Of a stretch of 64,000 nt of DNA, positions 28,096-37,631 are shown piece by piece. The position numbers and the translations under genes were made by a program. Every line of letters starts with the position of its first letter. Positions within the stretch are counted from its first letter, which is position 1. The DNA is from Streptomyces tuirus (GTDB taxonomy: Bacteria; Actinomycetota; Actinomycetes; Streptomycetales; Streptomycetaceae), in contig JAGTPG010000002.1 of NCBI GenBank assembly GCA_018195615.1, positions 4,271,501 through 4,335,500 of the forward strand, read 5' to 3'. The notes beneath the pieces are model-generated. The model had not been told where the DNA came from, did no database searches, and saw only the letters and a program-made list of their open reading frames with translations.

Positions 28096-29660
28096 GCGCT
28101 CTCCCTGAGCTGTCGGCGGAGGATCTTGCCGGAGGCCGCCCGGGGGACGCCGTCGATGAAGGTGACCTGCCGGATCCGCTTGTAGGGGGCCACACGCTCC
28201 GCGACGTACATCATGATCTCCGCCTCGGAGAGGCCGGTGGCGGCCGGCTGGCGGACCACGTACGCGTGCGGGACCTCGTTGCCGTCGTCGTTGTACCGGC
28301 CGATGACGGCGGCGTCGGCGATGCCCGGATGGGTGAGCAGGAGCGCCTCCAGTTCGGCGGGGGCCACCTGGAAGCCCTTGTACTTGATGAGTTCCTTGAC
28401 GCGGTCGACGACGAACAGCCAACCGTCCTCGTCCACGTGGCCGACGTCCCCGGTGTGCAGCCAGCCGTCGGTGTCGATCATCGCGGTGGTGGCGTCGGGC
28501 CGGCCCAGGTAGCCCTTCATGACCTGGGGGCCCCGGATGAGGATCTCGCCGGACTCGCCGGCCGGGAGATCCTTGTCCGGGTCGTCGAGGGAGACGATGC
28601 GCATCTCGGTGCCGGCGATGAGCTTGCCGACGGTGCCGGGGGGCGCGTCGCGCATGGCGTCCAGCGGGACGACGTGGGTGCCGGGCGACAGTTCCGTCAT
28701 GCCGTAGGCCTGGCCGACGGGCGGCAGGCCGAGCCGTTCGGAGCAGGCGGCGGCGAGACGGGCGTCCAGGGGTGCGGCGGCGCTGACGATGTACTTCAGG
28801 GACGACAGGTCGTACTGGGCGACAGCCGGGTGCTTGGCCAGGGCCAGCACGATCGGCGGGGCCACGTACAGGGCGGTGATGCGGTGGTTCTGGATGGCCG
28901 CGGGGAACTGTTCCAGGTCGAAGCGGGGCAGGACGACGACGGTGGCACCCTGCCTCAGGGGCGCGTTCATCAGGGCCGTGAGGCCGTATATGTGGAAGAA
29001 GGGAAGCACCGCCAGGACACGGTCGCCCGGCCCGGCGGGTATCGCCGGGTGCAACTGGGAGAGGTTGGTGGCGATCTGCCGGTGGGTGAGCATCACGCCC
29101 TTGGGCGTGCCGGTGGTCCCGGAGGAGTACGGGAGGGCCGCCACGTCCTCGGTGGGGTCGACGGCGATCCGCGGCTCGGGGGCGGTGGTGGCGAGCATGT
29201 CGATCAGGGAGCGGTGCCCGGTGGCGCTGTCGCAGACGAAGATCTCGCGTACGCCGCCCGCGAGTTCGGCGGCCCGGCGCGCGATGTCCAGCAAGGGTGA
29301 GACGGTGATGATCCAGCGGGCCGCGGAGTCCGTCAGCTGCTTGGCGAACTCCTGGGCGGTGGCGAGCGGGTGCACGGTGGTGACGGTGGCACCCGCGCGG
29401 GTGGCGGCGTAGAACGCGGTCGGGAAGGCGATGGTGTTCGGGCTGTGCAGGGCGAGGACGTCGCCCTTGCGCACACCGGCCTCGGCGAGAGCGGCGGCGA
29501 CGCGCCGGTGGAACCGGTCCACCTGCTCGTACGAGAGGGTGGTGCCGTCGGTGCCGTCGATCAGCGCCGGGGTGTCCCCGAACTCGGCGGCCCGGGCGAG
29601 GACGGCGTCGTGGATGGGCAGGTCGACGGGCGGGACGTCTGCGTACTCGCTGCGGAACAT
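28092..29660 (-). CDS. 4-coumarate:CoA ligase-like acyl-CoA synthetase
   Basis: Intact 522-residue ANL ligase. The ATP/AMP motif LPYSSGTTGTPKGVMLTHRQ (about 165-185), QAYGMTELSPGTH, TGDVGHVDEDGWLFVVDRVK, ELIKYKGFQVAPAELEALL and the terminal PRAASGKILRRQL with the catalytic Lys are all present. It activates a carboxylate to an acyl-CoA; similarity is to plant-type 4CL enzymes, but in this operon a branched or terpenoid acid is more likely than coumarate. Start ATG 29660 follows AGGAGGAACC. Sixth gene of the operon. Confidence 0.92.
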   Translation of the reverse strand: MFRSEYADVPPVDLPIHDAVLARAAEFGDTPALIDGTDGTTLSYEQVDRFHRRVAAALAEAGVRKGDVLALHSPNTIAFPTAFYAATRAGATVTTVHPLATAQEFAKQLTDSAARWIITVSPLLDIARRAAELAGGVREIFVCDSATGHRSLIDMLATTAPEPRIAVDPTEDVAALPYSSGTTGTPKGVMLTHRQIATNLSQLHPAIPAGPGDRVLAVLPFFHIYGLTALMNAPLRQGATVVVLPRFDLEQFPAAIQNHRITALYVAPPIVLALAKHPAVAQYDLSSLKYIVSAAAPLDARLAAACSERLGLPPVGQAYGMTELSPGTHVVPLDAMRDAPPGTVGKLIAGTEMRIVSLDDPDKDLPAGESGEILIRGPQVMKGYLGRPDATTAMIDTDGWLHTGDVGHVDEDGWLFVVDRVKELIKYKGFQVAPAELEALLLTHPGIADAAVIGRYNDDGNEVPHAYVVRQPAATGLSEAEIMMYVAERVAPYKRIRQVTFIDGVPRAASGKILRRQLRESA

Positions 29661-29685
29661 GGTTCCTCCTCGCGCGCGGGCCGTC

Positions 29686-30811
29686 TCAGTACGACTTGGG
29701 CAGGCCCAGGGTCTGGTGGGAGACGTAGTTGAGAATCATCTCCCGGCTCACCGGGGCAATACGAGCCACGCGCGCGGCCGTTATCAGCTGGGCGAGGCCG
29801 TACTCGCGGGTGAGGCCGTTGCCGCCGAGGGTGTGCACGGCCTGGTCGACGGCCTTCACGCACGCCTCCCCGGCCGCGTACTTCGCCATGTTGGCGGCCT
29901 CTCCGGCGCCCATGTCGTCGCCCGCGTCGTAGAGCCGGGCCGCCTTCTGCATCATCAGGCGGGCCAGTTCGAGGTCGATGTGCGCCTGGGCGAGGGGGTG
30001 GGCGATGGCCTGGTGGGCGCCGATAGGGGCGTTCCAGACGGTGCGGTCGCGGGCGTACTCGACGCCTTTGGCGAGGGCGTGGCGGCCCATGCCGATCGCG
30101 AAGGCGGCCGTCATGATGCGTTCGGGGTTGAGGCCGGCGAAGAGCTGGAGGAGCCCCGCGTCCTCGTCGCCGACCAGGGCGTCGGCGGGCAGCCGTACGT
30201 CGTCCAGCGTCAGCTCGAACTGCTTCTCCGAGGCGTTGAGTTCCATGTCGATGGGCCGGCGGGTGAAACCGGGGGCGTCGCGCGGGACGATGAACAGGCA
30301 GGGCTTGAGGCGACCGGTGCGGGCGTCCTCCGTACGGCCGACGACGAGGGTCGCGTCCGCGATGTCGACGCCGGAGATGAAGACCTTGCGGCCGTTGAGG
30401 ATCCAGTCCCCGGTGTCCTGGTCTCGGCGGGCGGTGGTGGTGATGCGGTGGCTGTTGGAGCCGGCGTCGGGTTCGGTGATGCCGAAGGCCATGAGGCGGG
30501 TGCCGTCGGCCAGGGCGGGGAGCCAGTGTTGTTTCTGGGCGTCCGTGCCGAAGCGGGCTATCACTGTGCCGCAGATCGCTGGTGAGACGACCAGCATGAG
30601 GAGGGGGCAGCCGGCTGCGCCGAGTTCTTCCAGGACGATGGAGAGCTCGGAGATGCCGCCGCCTCCACCTCCGTACTCCTCGGGAGGTTGACTCCCAGGT
30701 AGCCGAGTTTGCCTGCCTCGGACCAGAGTTGGGTGCGGTCGCTTCCGGGCCGTGGCGTCTGCCGAGGGCGGCCACGGCTTCTCGGAGTGCCTTGTGGTCT
30801 TCGGTGTTCAT
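29686..30811 (-). CDS. acyl-CoA dehydrogenase of the AtuA operon, two frame breaks
   Basis: About 375 residues. N-terminus MNTEDHKALREAVAALG from ATG 30811, then breaks near 30745 and 30688. Between and after them the family sequence LWSEAGKLGYLGVNLP, EEYGGGGGGISELSIVLEEL and MLVVSPAICGTVIARFGTD can be read. The long intact remainder shows MAFGITEPDAGSNSHRITTT, LNGRKVFISGVDIADATLVV and the C-terminal VHTLGGNGLTREYGLAQL. It supplies the alpha,beta double bond needed before or after carboxylation, like AtuD or the isovaleryl/citronellyl-CoA dehydrogenases; the exact substrate is unknown. Confidence 0.9.
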
Positions 30812-30846
30812 GGGGGAGTCCTTTCGGTGCGGGCCGGATGTGGCTT

Positions 30847-30875
30847 GTCGCGCAGTTCCCCGCGCCCCTAAAAGG
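30847..30875 (-). repeat. Streptomyces 3'-flanking repeat, copy 3
   Basis: On the minus strand AGGGGCGCGGGGAACTGCGC begins at the stop codon of the carboxylase alpha subunit; the TAG itself is part of the repeat. On the plus strand the element reads GTCGCGCAGTTCCCCGCGCC. Confidence 0.75.
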
Positions 30876-32714
30876 CTTCCTTCACCACAGCCAGCAGCGC
30901 GCCCGGCTCGACCTGTTGCCCTGGCGCGACGCACAGGTCGGTCAGTGTTCCTGTCACCGGCGCGGTGATCTTGTGCTGCATCTTCATCGCCTCCAGCCAG
31001 AGCAGGGGTCGCCGGCCTTCACCGGTGTTCCGTCCGTGAGGCCGTCGGCCACACGGACGACCGTGCCCGGCATAGGGGCCAGGAGGGAGCCGGGGGCGTG
31101 TGGGGTGGTGGGGTCGGGGAAGCGGGCAGGGCCGTCAGGGCGGTGGTGTTGACGTACACCTGGTCGCCGTAGCGTGTGACCTCGAACCGGCGTCGGACGC
31201 CGTCCACTTCGAGGATCACGACACTCGCCTCGGCGTGCACCACCCGCACCCCGTCCGCCTCCAGGCCCTGCCTCGTGTGCCGGTAGCGGGCCTCGTGTTC
31301 CTCACCCGCCATCAGGTACCGCTTGGTCTGCGGCTGTGAGGGGACGTTGCGCCAGCCGCCGAAGCGGGAGCGGGTGCGGGCGCCGGCTTCGGCGAGGGCG
31401 GCGGCCAGGGGGCGTGCGGGTCGGGGGCCGGCTCGGTCAGGTCGGGCAGGTGGCGGTCGTAGAAGCCGGTGTCCATGCGGGCCGCGGTGAACTCCGGGTG
31501 GCGCAGGGAGCGGACCAGGAGGTCGCGGTTGGTGACGGGGCCGTGGATCACGGCTCGTTCCAGGGCGGAGGCGAGCTTGCGGACGGCCTCCGCGCGGGTC
31601 GGGGCGTGGGCCACGGCCTTGGCGAGCATGGGGTCGTAGTGGACGCCGATATCGTCGCCGTCGGTGTAGCCGGTGTCGAGACGGATGCCGTCGGGCAGGG
31701 CCAGGCGGTGCAGGGTGCCGGTCTGCGGGGACCAGTCGCGGGCGGGGTCCTCGGCGTACAGGCGGGCCTCCACGGCATGGCCACGCGCGCGTGGAGGGTC
31801 GTTCTCGAGGGCGTGGCCTTCGGCGACGCGGATCTGTTCCGCGACCAGGTCGAGTCCGAACACCGCCTCTGTGACGGGGTGTTCGACCTGGAGGCGGGTG
31901 TTCATCTCCAGGAAGTGGGCCCTTCCGTCGGCGACGAGGAACTCGACCGTGCCGGCGCCCACGTAGTCGACGGCCCGGGCGGCGCGTACGGCCAGGGCGC
32001 GCACCTCGTCGTCGAGTTCCTCGGACAGGCCGGGGCCGGGGCCTCCTCGATCACCTTCTGGTGACGGCGCTGGAGGGAGCAGTCGCGGGTGCCGAGGGGC
32101 CAGATCGTGCCGTGGGTGTCGGCCAGGATCTGGACCTCGACGTGGCGGCCGTTCTCCACGTACGGCTCGACGAATACCTCACCGTCGCCGAAGGCGCTCG
32201 CCGCTTCGGAGCGCGCGGCGGCCAGTTCGGCGTCCAGGTCAGGCAGATGCCTTACGACGCGCATGCCGCGTCCGCCGCCGCCCGCTGCCGCCTTCACCAG
32301 CACGGGCAGGTCGGCCTCGGTGACGTCGGTGAGCGGCGGGATGCCCATGAGCTGCTTGGCGCGAGTCTTGGAGGCCATGGCCTCGATGGCCGCCGGGGGC
32401 GGGCCGATCCAGACCAGGCCCGCGTCCTGGACGGCCCGGGCGAACTCGGCGTTCTCGGAGAGGAAGCCGTAGCCGGGGTGCACGGCGTCCGCGCCGGCCG
32501 CGACGGCGGCCTTCACGATCAGGTCGCCGCGCAGATAGGTGTCGGCGGGCGCCGCACCCGGCAGTCGTACGCTCGCGTCGGCCACACGCGCGTGCAGGGC
32601 GTCGGCGTCGGCGTCCGAGTGCACGGCGACCGTGCGGATGCCCAGCTCGCGGCAGGTGCGGAAGACGCGGCACGCGATCTCGCCCCGGTTGGCGACGAGC
32701 ACAGAAGTGATCAC
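30868..32714 (-). CDS. acyl-CoA carboxylase alpha subunit (biotin carboxylase + BCCP), four frame breaks
   Basis: About 620 residues. Carboxylates biotin with ATP and bicarbonate and carries it to the beta subunit. Visible in order: TSVLVANRGEIACRVFRTC, the ATP-grasp AAAGGGGRGMRVVRHL, MNTRLQVEHPVTEAVFGLD with catalytic residues, a linker domain (ERAVIHGPVTNRDLLVRSLR), and the C-terminal biotin site WLEAMKMQHKITAPVTG, whose Lys is biotinylated. The frame changes near 32040, 31395, 31115 and 31000. GTG 32714 lies 10 bp after the beta-subunit stop. Biotin-dependent partner of the next gene upstream. Confidence 0.9.
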
Positions 32715-32724
32715 TGAGGGTTCC

Positions 32725-34316
32725 TCACATCCGGAAGACGCCGAAGCCGCCGCGCGCGCCCTCGTAGGGGCGGTGTGGATCGCGGACAGGCACAGGCCGA
32801 GGACGGTGCGGGTGTCGCGCGGGTCGATGACGCCGTCGTCGTACAGCCGCCCGGACAGGAACATCGGCAGCGACTCGGACTCGATCTGCTGCTCCACCAT
32901 GGCGCGCAGGGCCGCGTCGGCCTCCTCGTCGTACGGCCGGCCCTTGGCGGCGGCCGACTGGCGGGCGACGATCGACAGCACGCCCGCGAGTTGCTGGGGG
33001 CCCATGACGGCCGACTTGGCGCTGGGCCAGGCGAAGAGGAACCGGGGTCGTACGCCCGTCCGCACATGCCGTAGTGGCCGGCGCCGTAGGAGGCGCCCAT
33101 GAGGACGGACAGATGGGGGACTTTCGAGTTGCTGACGGCGTTGATCATCATCGCGCCGTGCTTGATGATGCCGCCCTGCTCGTACTCCTTGCCGACCATG
33201 TAGCCGGTGGTGTTGTGCAGGAACAGCAGCGGGATGTCACGCTGGTTGGCGAGCTGGATGAACTGGGCGGCCTTCTGGGACTCCTCGCTGAAGAGGACTC
33301 CTTGGGCGTTGGCCAGGATGCCGATCGGATAGCCGTGCAGGGCGGCCCAGCCGGTGATGAGGCTCGTCCCGTACAGCGGCTTGAACTCGTCGAAGTCGGA
33401 GGCGTCGACGATGCGGGCGATGACCTCGCGCGGGTCGAAGGGGCTCTTCAGGTCGCCGGGGACGATGCCGAGGAGTTCCTCGGCGGAGTACTTGGGGGCT
33501 CGGCCGGGCCCGGATCGCCGTACGCCTTGCGATGGTTGAGGCGGGCGACCACGCGGCGGGCCTGGCGGAGCGCGTCCTGCTCGTCGGCGGCGAAGTAGTC
33601 GGCGAGGCCCGACACGCGCGCGTGCATGTCGGCACCGCCGAGGGACTCGTCGTCGCTCTCCTCCCCGGTGGCCATCTTCACCAGGGGCGGGCCGCCGAGG
33701 AACACCTTCGCCCGTTCCTTGACCATGATCACGTGGTCGGACATGCCGGGGATGTAGGCGCCCCCGGCGGTGGAGTTGCCGAAGACGACGGCGAGGGTGG
33801 GGATGCCGGCGGCGGACAGCCGGGTCAGGTCCCGGAAGATGGCGCCGCCGGGGATGAAGATCTCCTTCTGGGACGGCAGGTCGGCGCCGCCGGACTCCAC
33901 CAGGCTGATGCAGGGCAGCCGGTTGGCGAGGGCGATGTCGTTCGCGCGCAGTGCCTTCTTCAGCGACCAGGGGTTGCTCGCTCCCCGCGCACGGTCGGGT
34001 CGTTGGCGGTGATGAGGCATTCGACGCCCTCGACGACCCGATGCCGGTGACGAGGGACGCGCCGACGGTGTAGTCACTGCCCAGGCGGCCAGCGGGACAG
34101 TTCCAGGAAGGGCGTGTCGGGGTCGAGGAGCAGCTCGATGCGCTCGCGGGCGAGGAGCTTGCCGCGCTTCCGGTGCCGTGCGACGTACTTCTCGCCGCCG
34201 CCCGCGAGGGCCTTGGCGTGCTCGGCGTCGAGTTCGGTGAGCTTGGCGAGCATCGCCTCGCGGTTGGCCCGGTGGTCGGGTCCGCTCGGGTCGAGCACGG
34301 AGGTCAGGACGGTCAC
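32725..34316 (-). CDS. acyl-CoA carboxylase beta subunit (carboxyltransferase), several frame breaks
   Basis: About 533 residues, transferring CO2 from biotin to an acyl-CoA. Family pieces in order: VLDPSGPDHRANREAMLAKL, GGASNPWSLKKALRANDIAL, LPCISLVESGGADLPSQKEI, GNSTAGGAYIPGMSDHVIMV, YPIGILANAQGVLFSEESQK, LLFLHNTTGYMVGKEYEQGG and MCGRAYDP followed by RFLFAWPSAKSAVMGPQQLA. This pattern is of the methylcrotonyl/geranyl-CoA carboxylase beta type. The frame changes near 34080, 34000, 33500, 33050 and 32770; at the last one, restoring one C gives the normal ending GGFGVFRM at 32725. GTG 34316 overlaps the AtuA stop. Confidence 0.9.
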
Positions 34317-35976
34317 AGGAGAACCTCCGGTAGGTCCAGGTGGCGGGAGCGCAGCCATTCGCCGAGGGCCTTCGCCTGCGGGTCGAAGCGGTGCTGGGCG
34401 GCGACGCCGACGCCGAGGATCCCTCGACGACGAAGTTGAGGGCACGGAGACCGGGCAGGACGTGCCGGGTGACCTTCAGGCCGCGGCTCTCGGGACCAAC
34501 TGCTGGAACCTGTCGGCGGTCAGCTCGTGGGCGAGCCACCGCCAGGCGTCGTCCGTGCGCACCCACACACCGACGTTGGCGTTCCCGCCCTTGTCGCCGC
34601 TGCGGGCGCCTGCGACGAGGCCGAGGGGGCGTGCCGGGTGGGGCCGGGCGGAAGCGGCTCCGGCGGGGGCGGCTCCGGCACGTCGTCGAGGTCGAGGGTG
34701 TCGTGGATCGGCGGCACGGCAACTCGGCGTCCGTCATTGAGGACCGCCACATGGTCGACGGCACCATGGGGGACGTACACCTCCTCGAAGACCCCATAGG
34801 GCGAGCCTTTTCCGGGTGGTGCCAGCACATGAAAGCCGGGGTAACTGGCGAGCGCCAGCTCAACGGCCGCCCCGCTCAGCGCCCGCCCGACGACCCCCTG
34901 GTCCGGATCCCGCACGACGAGCCGCAGCAGCGCGCTCGCCGTCTCCTCGCTCGGGGCATCGGGCCGGTCGGTTCGCACCAGCTCCCAGCGCACGTCGGCG
35001 ACCTTGCCGAGGGCGGGCTCCATCTGCTCCCGCACCAGGGCGGCCTTGGCCTCGATGTCGAGGCCGGTGAGCACGAACACGACCTCGTTGCGGAAACCGC
35101 CCAGCCGGTTGAGCCCGACCTTGAGGGTGGGCGGCGGCGCCTCCCCTCGCACCCCCTCGATCCGCACCCGGTCGGCCCGTCCTGCCCCAGCCGTACGGTG
35201 TCCAGCCGGGCGGTGACGTCCGGCCCGGCGTACCGGGCACCGGCCGTCTCGTACAGCAACTGGGCGGTGACCGTCCCGACGTCGACGAAACCGCCGGTGC
35301 CGGGGTGCTTGGTGATGACGCAGCTGCCGTCCTCGTGGAGTTCGGCGAGCGGGAAGCCGGGGCGGCGGACGTCGCCGTCCCGGAAGAAGGCGTAGTTGCC
35401 GCCGGTGGCCTGCGCCCCGCACTCCAGCACATGCCCGGCCACGACGGCCCCCGCGAGCCGGTCGTGGTCCGCCGGGGCCCATCCGAAGTGCGCCGCGGCG
35501 GGCCCGGTGACGAGGGCCGCGTCCGTCACCCGCCCGGTGACGACGACGTCGGCGCCCGCCCGCAGACAGGCCGCGATGCCGAAGCCGCCGAGGTAGGCGT
35601 GGGCGGCGAGGCTGCCCGGGTGAGCGGCGGTGAGGTCGTCGCCCTCGACATGGGCCACGCGCACGGGGATACCGAGCCGGTCCGCCAAGGCCCTGACGGC
35701 ATCGGCGAGTCCGGCCGGATTGAGCCCACCGGCGTTGGTGACGATCTTGACGCCCCGCTCGTGGGCGAGCCCCAGGCACTCCTCCAACTGCCGCAGGAAG
35801 GTCCGGGCGTATCCGGCGGAGGGATCCTTCAGCCGGTCCCGGCCGAGGATCAGCATCGTCAGCTCGGCGAGGTAGTCGCCGGTGAGGACGTCCAGGTCAC
35901 CGCCGGTGAGCATCTCGCGCATGGCGTCGAGGCGGTCGCCGTAGAAACCGGAGGCATTACCTATCCGCAGGGTCAC
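34313..35976 (-). CDS. AtuA-like (DUF1446) acyclic terpene utilisation protein, several frame breaks
   Basis: About 556 residues. Recognised by RIGNASGFYGDRLDAMREML, the glycine-rich VKIVTNAGGLNPAGLADAVR, DVVVTGRVTDAALVTGPAAA and KHPGTGGFVDVGTVTAQLLY. The C-terminal part includes LGLVAGARSGDKGGNANVGV and ALNFVVEGILGVGVAAQHRF. Frame changes near 35175, 34620 and 34425-34490 split it. AtuA is required for citronellol/geraniol degradation in Pseudomonas, but its biochemical role is unresolved; here it sits directly with the carboxylase pair, as in the atu cluster. GTG 35976 overlaps the TIGR03084-like gene stop by 4 bp. Confidence 0.88.
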
Positions 35977-36767
35977 GCCATCTCTCCCCCCGGCTTGCGA
36001 CCGCTTCCCGGCGGTCCCGCGAACGCCTGGGCGATGTCCAGCCAGCGGTCGGCGTCGGGGCCGTCGGCGCGCAGGGCGAGGTCGGAGCGGTGGGCGCGCT
36101 GGGTGACGAGGAGACAGAAGTCGAGGGCGGGCCCGGTGACGCGCTGCGGGGCGTCCTGCGGCCCGAACGCCCACAAGTCGCCGGAGGGCGCGCGGAGTTC
36201 GACGCGGAAGGCATCGCCGGGCGGAGTCAGCCCGTGCACACCGTAGGCGAAGTCCCGGGTCCGCACGCCGAGCCAGGCCACATGGCGCAGTCGGTCGGTA
36301 GGTGGGCGCACCACACCCAGGGTGTCGGCCACATCCTGCCCATGGGCCCAGGTCTCCATCAGCCGGGCCGTCGCCATGGAGGCGGCCGACATGGGTGGGC
36401 CGTACCAAGGGAAGCGCGCCTTGGGCGGGGCGGCCCACAGCGCCTTCTCCAGCGCCGCGCGCCCGGCACGCCATCGCGCGAGCAGCTCGGCGGGCGGGAG
36501 CCCGGCGTCCTCCTCGGCGCCCTCGTCGACGAAGGAGGCCGGTGCGGCGAGGGCCGTCTCGACCAGGGCGCGGAAGCCGTCGGCGTCCGTGACGGCGAGC
36601 AGGGCCGAGCGGTCCGTCCAGGCGAGGTGGGCGATCTGGTGGGCCACGGTCCAGCCGGGCGCGGGGGTCGCGAGCGCCCAGCGCTCCGCGCTCGTCCCGG
36701 CCACGAGGCGGTCGAGTTCCTCGCTCTCCTCGCGCAGGTCGTCGATCACGGACGTCGGATCGGACAC
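35973..36767 (-). CDS. TIGR03084-like DinB/MDMPI-type metal-binding protein
   Basis: Intact 264-residue protein. The N-terminal four-helix DinB/maleylpyruvate-isomerase-like domain carries the expected metal-ligand His in WTVAHQIAHLAWTDRSALLA, with more His in TARLMETWAHGQDVADTLG. Such proteins are typical companions of AtuA in actinobacterial acyl-CoA operons; a mycothiol-dependent or other thiol-transfer role is a family-level guess. GTG 36767, preceded by GAGGGGAG, is the first gene of the operon, about 60 bp downstream of the operator-bearing promoter. Confidence 0.85.
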   Translation of the reverse strand: MSDPTSVIDDLREESEELDRLVAGTSAERWALATPAPGWTVAHQIAHLAWTDRSALLAVTDADGFRALVETALAAPASFVDEGAEEDAGLPPAELLARWRAGRAALEKALWAAPPKARFPWYGPPMSAASMATARLMETWAHGQDVADTLGVVRPPTDRLRHVAWLGVRTRDFAYGVHGLTPPGDAFRVELRAPSGDLWAFGPQDAPQRVTGPALDFCLLVTQRAHRSDLALRADGPDADRWLDIAQAFAGPPGSGRKPGGEMA

Positions 36768-36844
36768 GGGCGCTCCCCTCGGGGCACGGCGGTGTGCGGG
36801 GTGGTGCGGGGTGGTGCGGCGTGCTGAGGAGCATGGCAGCGGGG

Positions 36845-36879
36845 CAAGAAACAATCAAGCGTGCTTGCATGAAATCTTG
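36845..36879 (-). promoter_or_regulatory. operator/promoter of the AtuA operon
   Basis: Two nearly concentric inverted repeats: inner CAAGC/GCTTG (36856-36860, 36863-36867) and outer CAAGA/TCTTG (36845-36849, 36875-36879), centred at 36861.5 and 36862. On the minus strand TTGATT (36858-36853), a 17-bp spacer and CATGCT (36835-36830) make a plausible promoter whose -35 lies inside the dyad. A repressor bound here would block the operon; the TetR at its 3' end is the obvious candidate. Confidence 0.68.
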
Positions 36880-37065
36880 TACTGCGTCGACCGGCGAGCA
36901 CCGGCAACGTCGCCCGAGCTCCGGCTCACGGCTGGAGCGCGGACAGGAGCACTTCGCCCTGCTCTTCATGGGCATCGCGGGCGGTCTGGGATCTCACACG
37001 TTCAACATCAACGTGATCGCCCGCGGCTCGAGAGGGGGCCCGTCGACCGTGTGATCCCGATGCCC

Positions 37066-37524
37066 TTACCCGTCGATGTCGAGGGCCGTCCCGTACAGCC
37101 GGTCCACCTTCAACCGGATGACCACCCGGCGTTCGGCGACCAACTGCTCCAGGAACGCGTCCTCGTCCTCCGGCCGCGCGGTCTTCGGGATGATGCCGAG
37201 CAACTCCCGCCCGACCTCGTCCCCGGGGCCGCCGTGACGTCGGAGACCTCGGCCTCACCCTCCGCGACGGCGAACGACCACACGTCCCCGCCCTGCACGT
37301 GCAGCGCCGCGCGCGGATCGTGCCGCAGTTGCCTCACCTTGACGCGGTCGGCTGTCGTCGAGAACCGAACGATGCGGGCCTCGGGGTCCCAGCTGTAGAC
37401 CATGGTGGTCAGGTGGGGGCGGCCATTGCGCTTGACGGTGGCGAGAGTGCCGAACTGCTGCTTGCCGAGCAGTTCGGAGAGGGCTTGGTCGGACAGCCGG
37501 ACGAGGTGCGGGACGTTGAGTCAT
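37066..37524 (-). CDS. PPOX-class oxidoreductase (FMN/F420-binding split barrel), two frame breaks
   Basis: About 153 residues of the split-barrel flavin/F420-binding fold (TIGR03618-like). ATG 37524 is followed almost at once by a frame change (near 37517), then LSDQALSELLGKQQFGTLAT, MVYSWDPEARIVRFSTTADR, RQLRHDPRAALHVQGGDVWS, and after a second break near 37225 LLGIIPKTARPEDEDAFLEQ and the stop at 37066. Restoring one G in the second run gives the normal AAPGDEVG. These proteins reduce diverse substrates with F420H2 or bind FMN; the substrate is unknown. Single gene between the AtuA operon and a substrate-binding protein gene. Confidence 0.8.
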
Positions 37525-37631
37525 GACCAGGACAACTCCACGTCGGGGTCGGAAATTTCAGGGGCGACGGCGGAGTGAGGGCGGCGAGGGTGGCCCTGCC
37601 TGCTCAGCCAACTCCGCCCGCACCGGGGCGT

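Noticed and set aside
36880..37065. Short plus-strand frame containing HFALLFMGIAGGLGSHTFN
   Set aside because: No start with a ribosome site and no recognisable family; composition compatible with chance.
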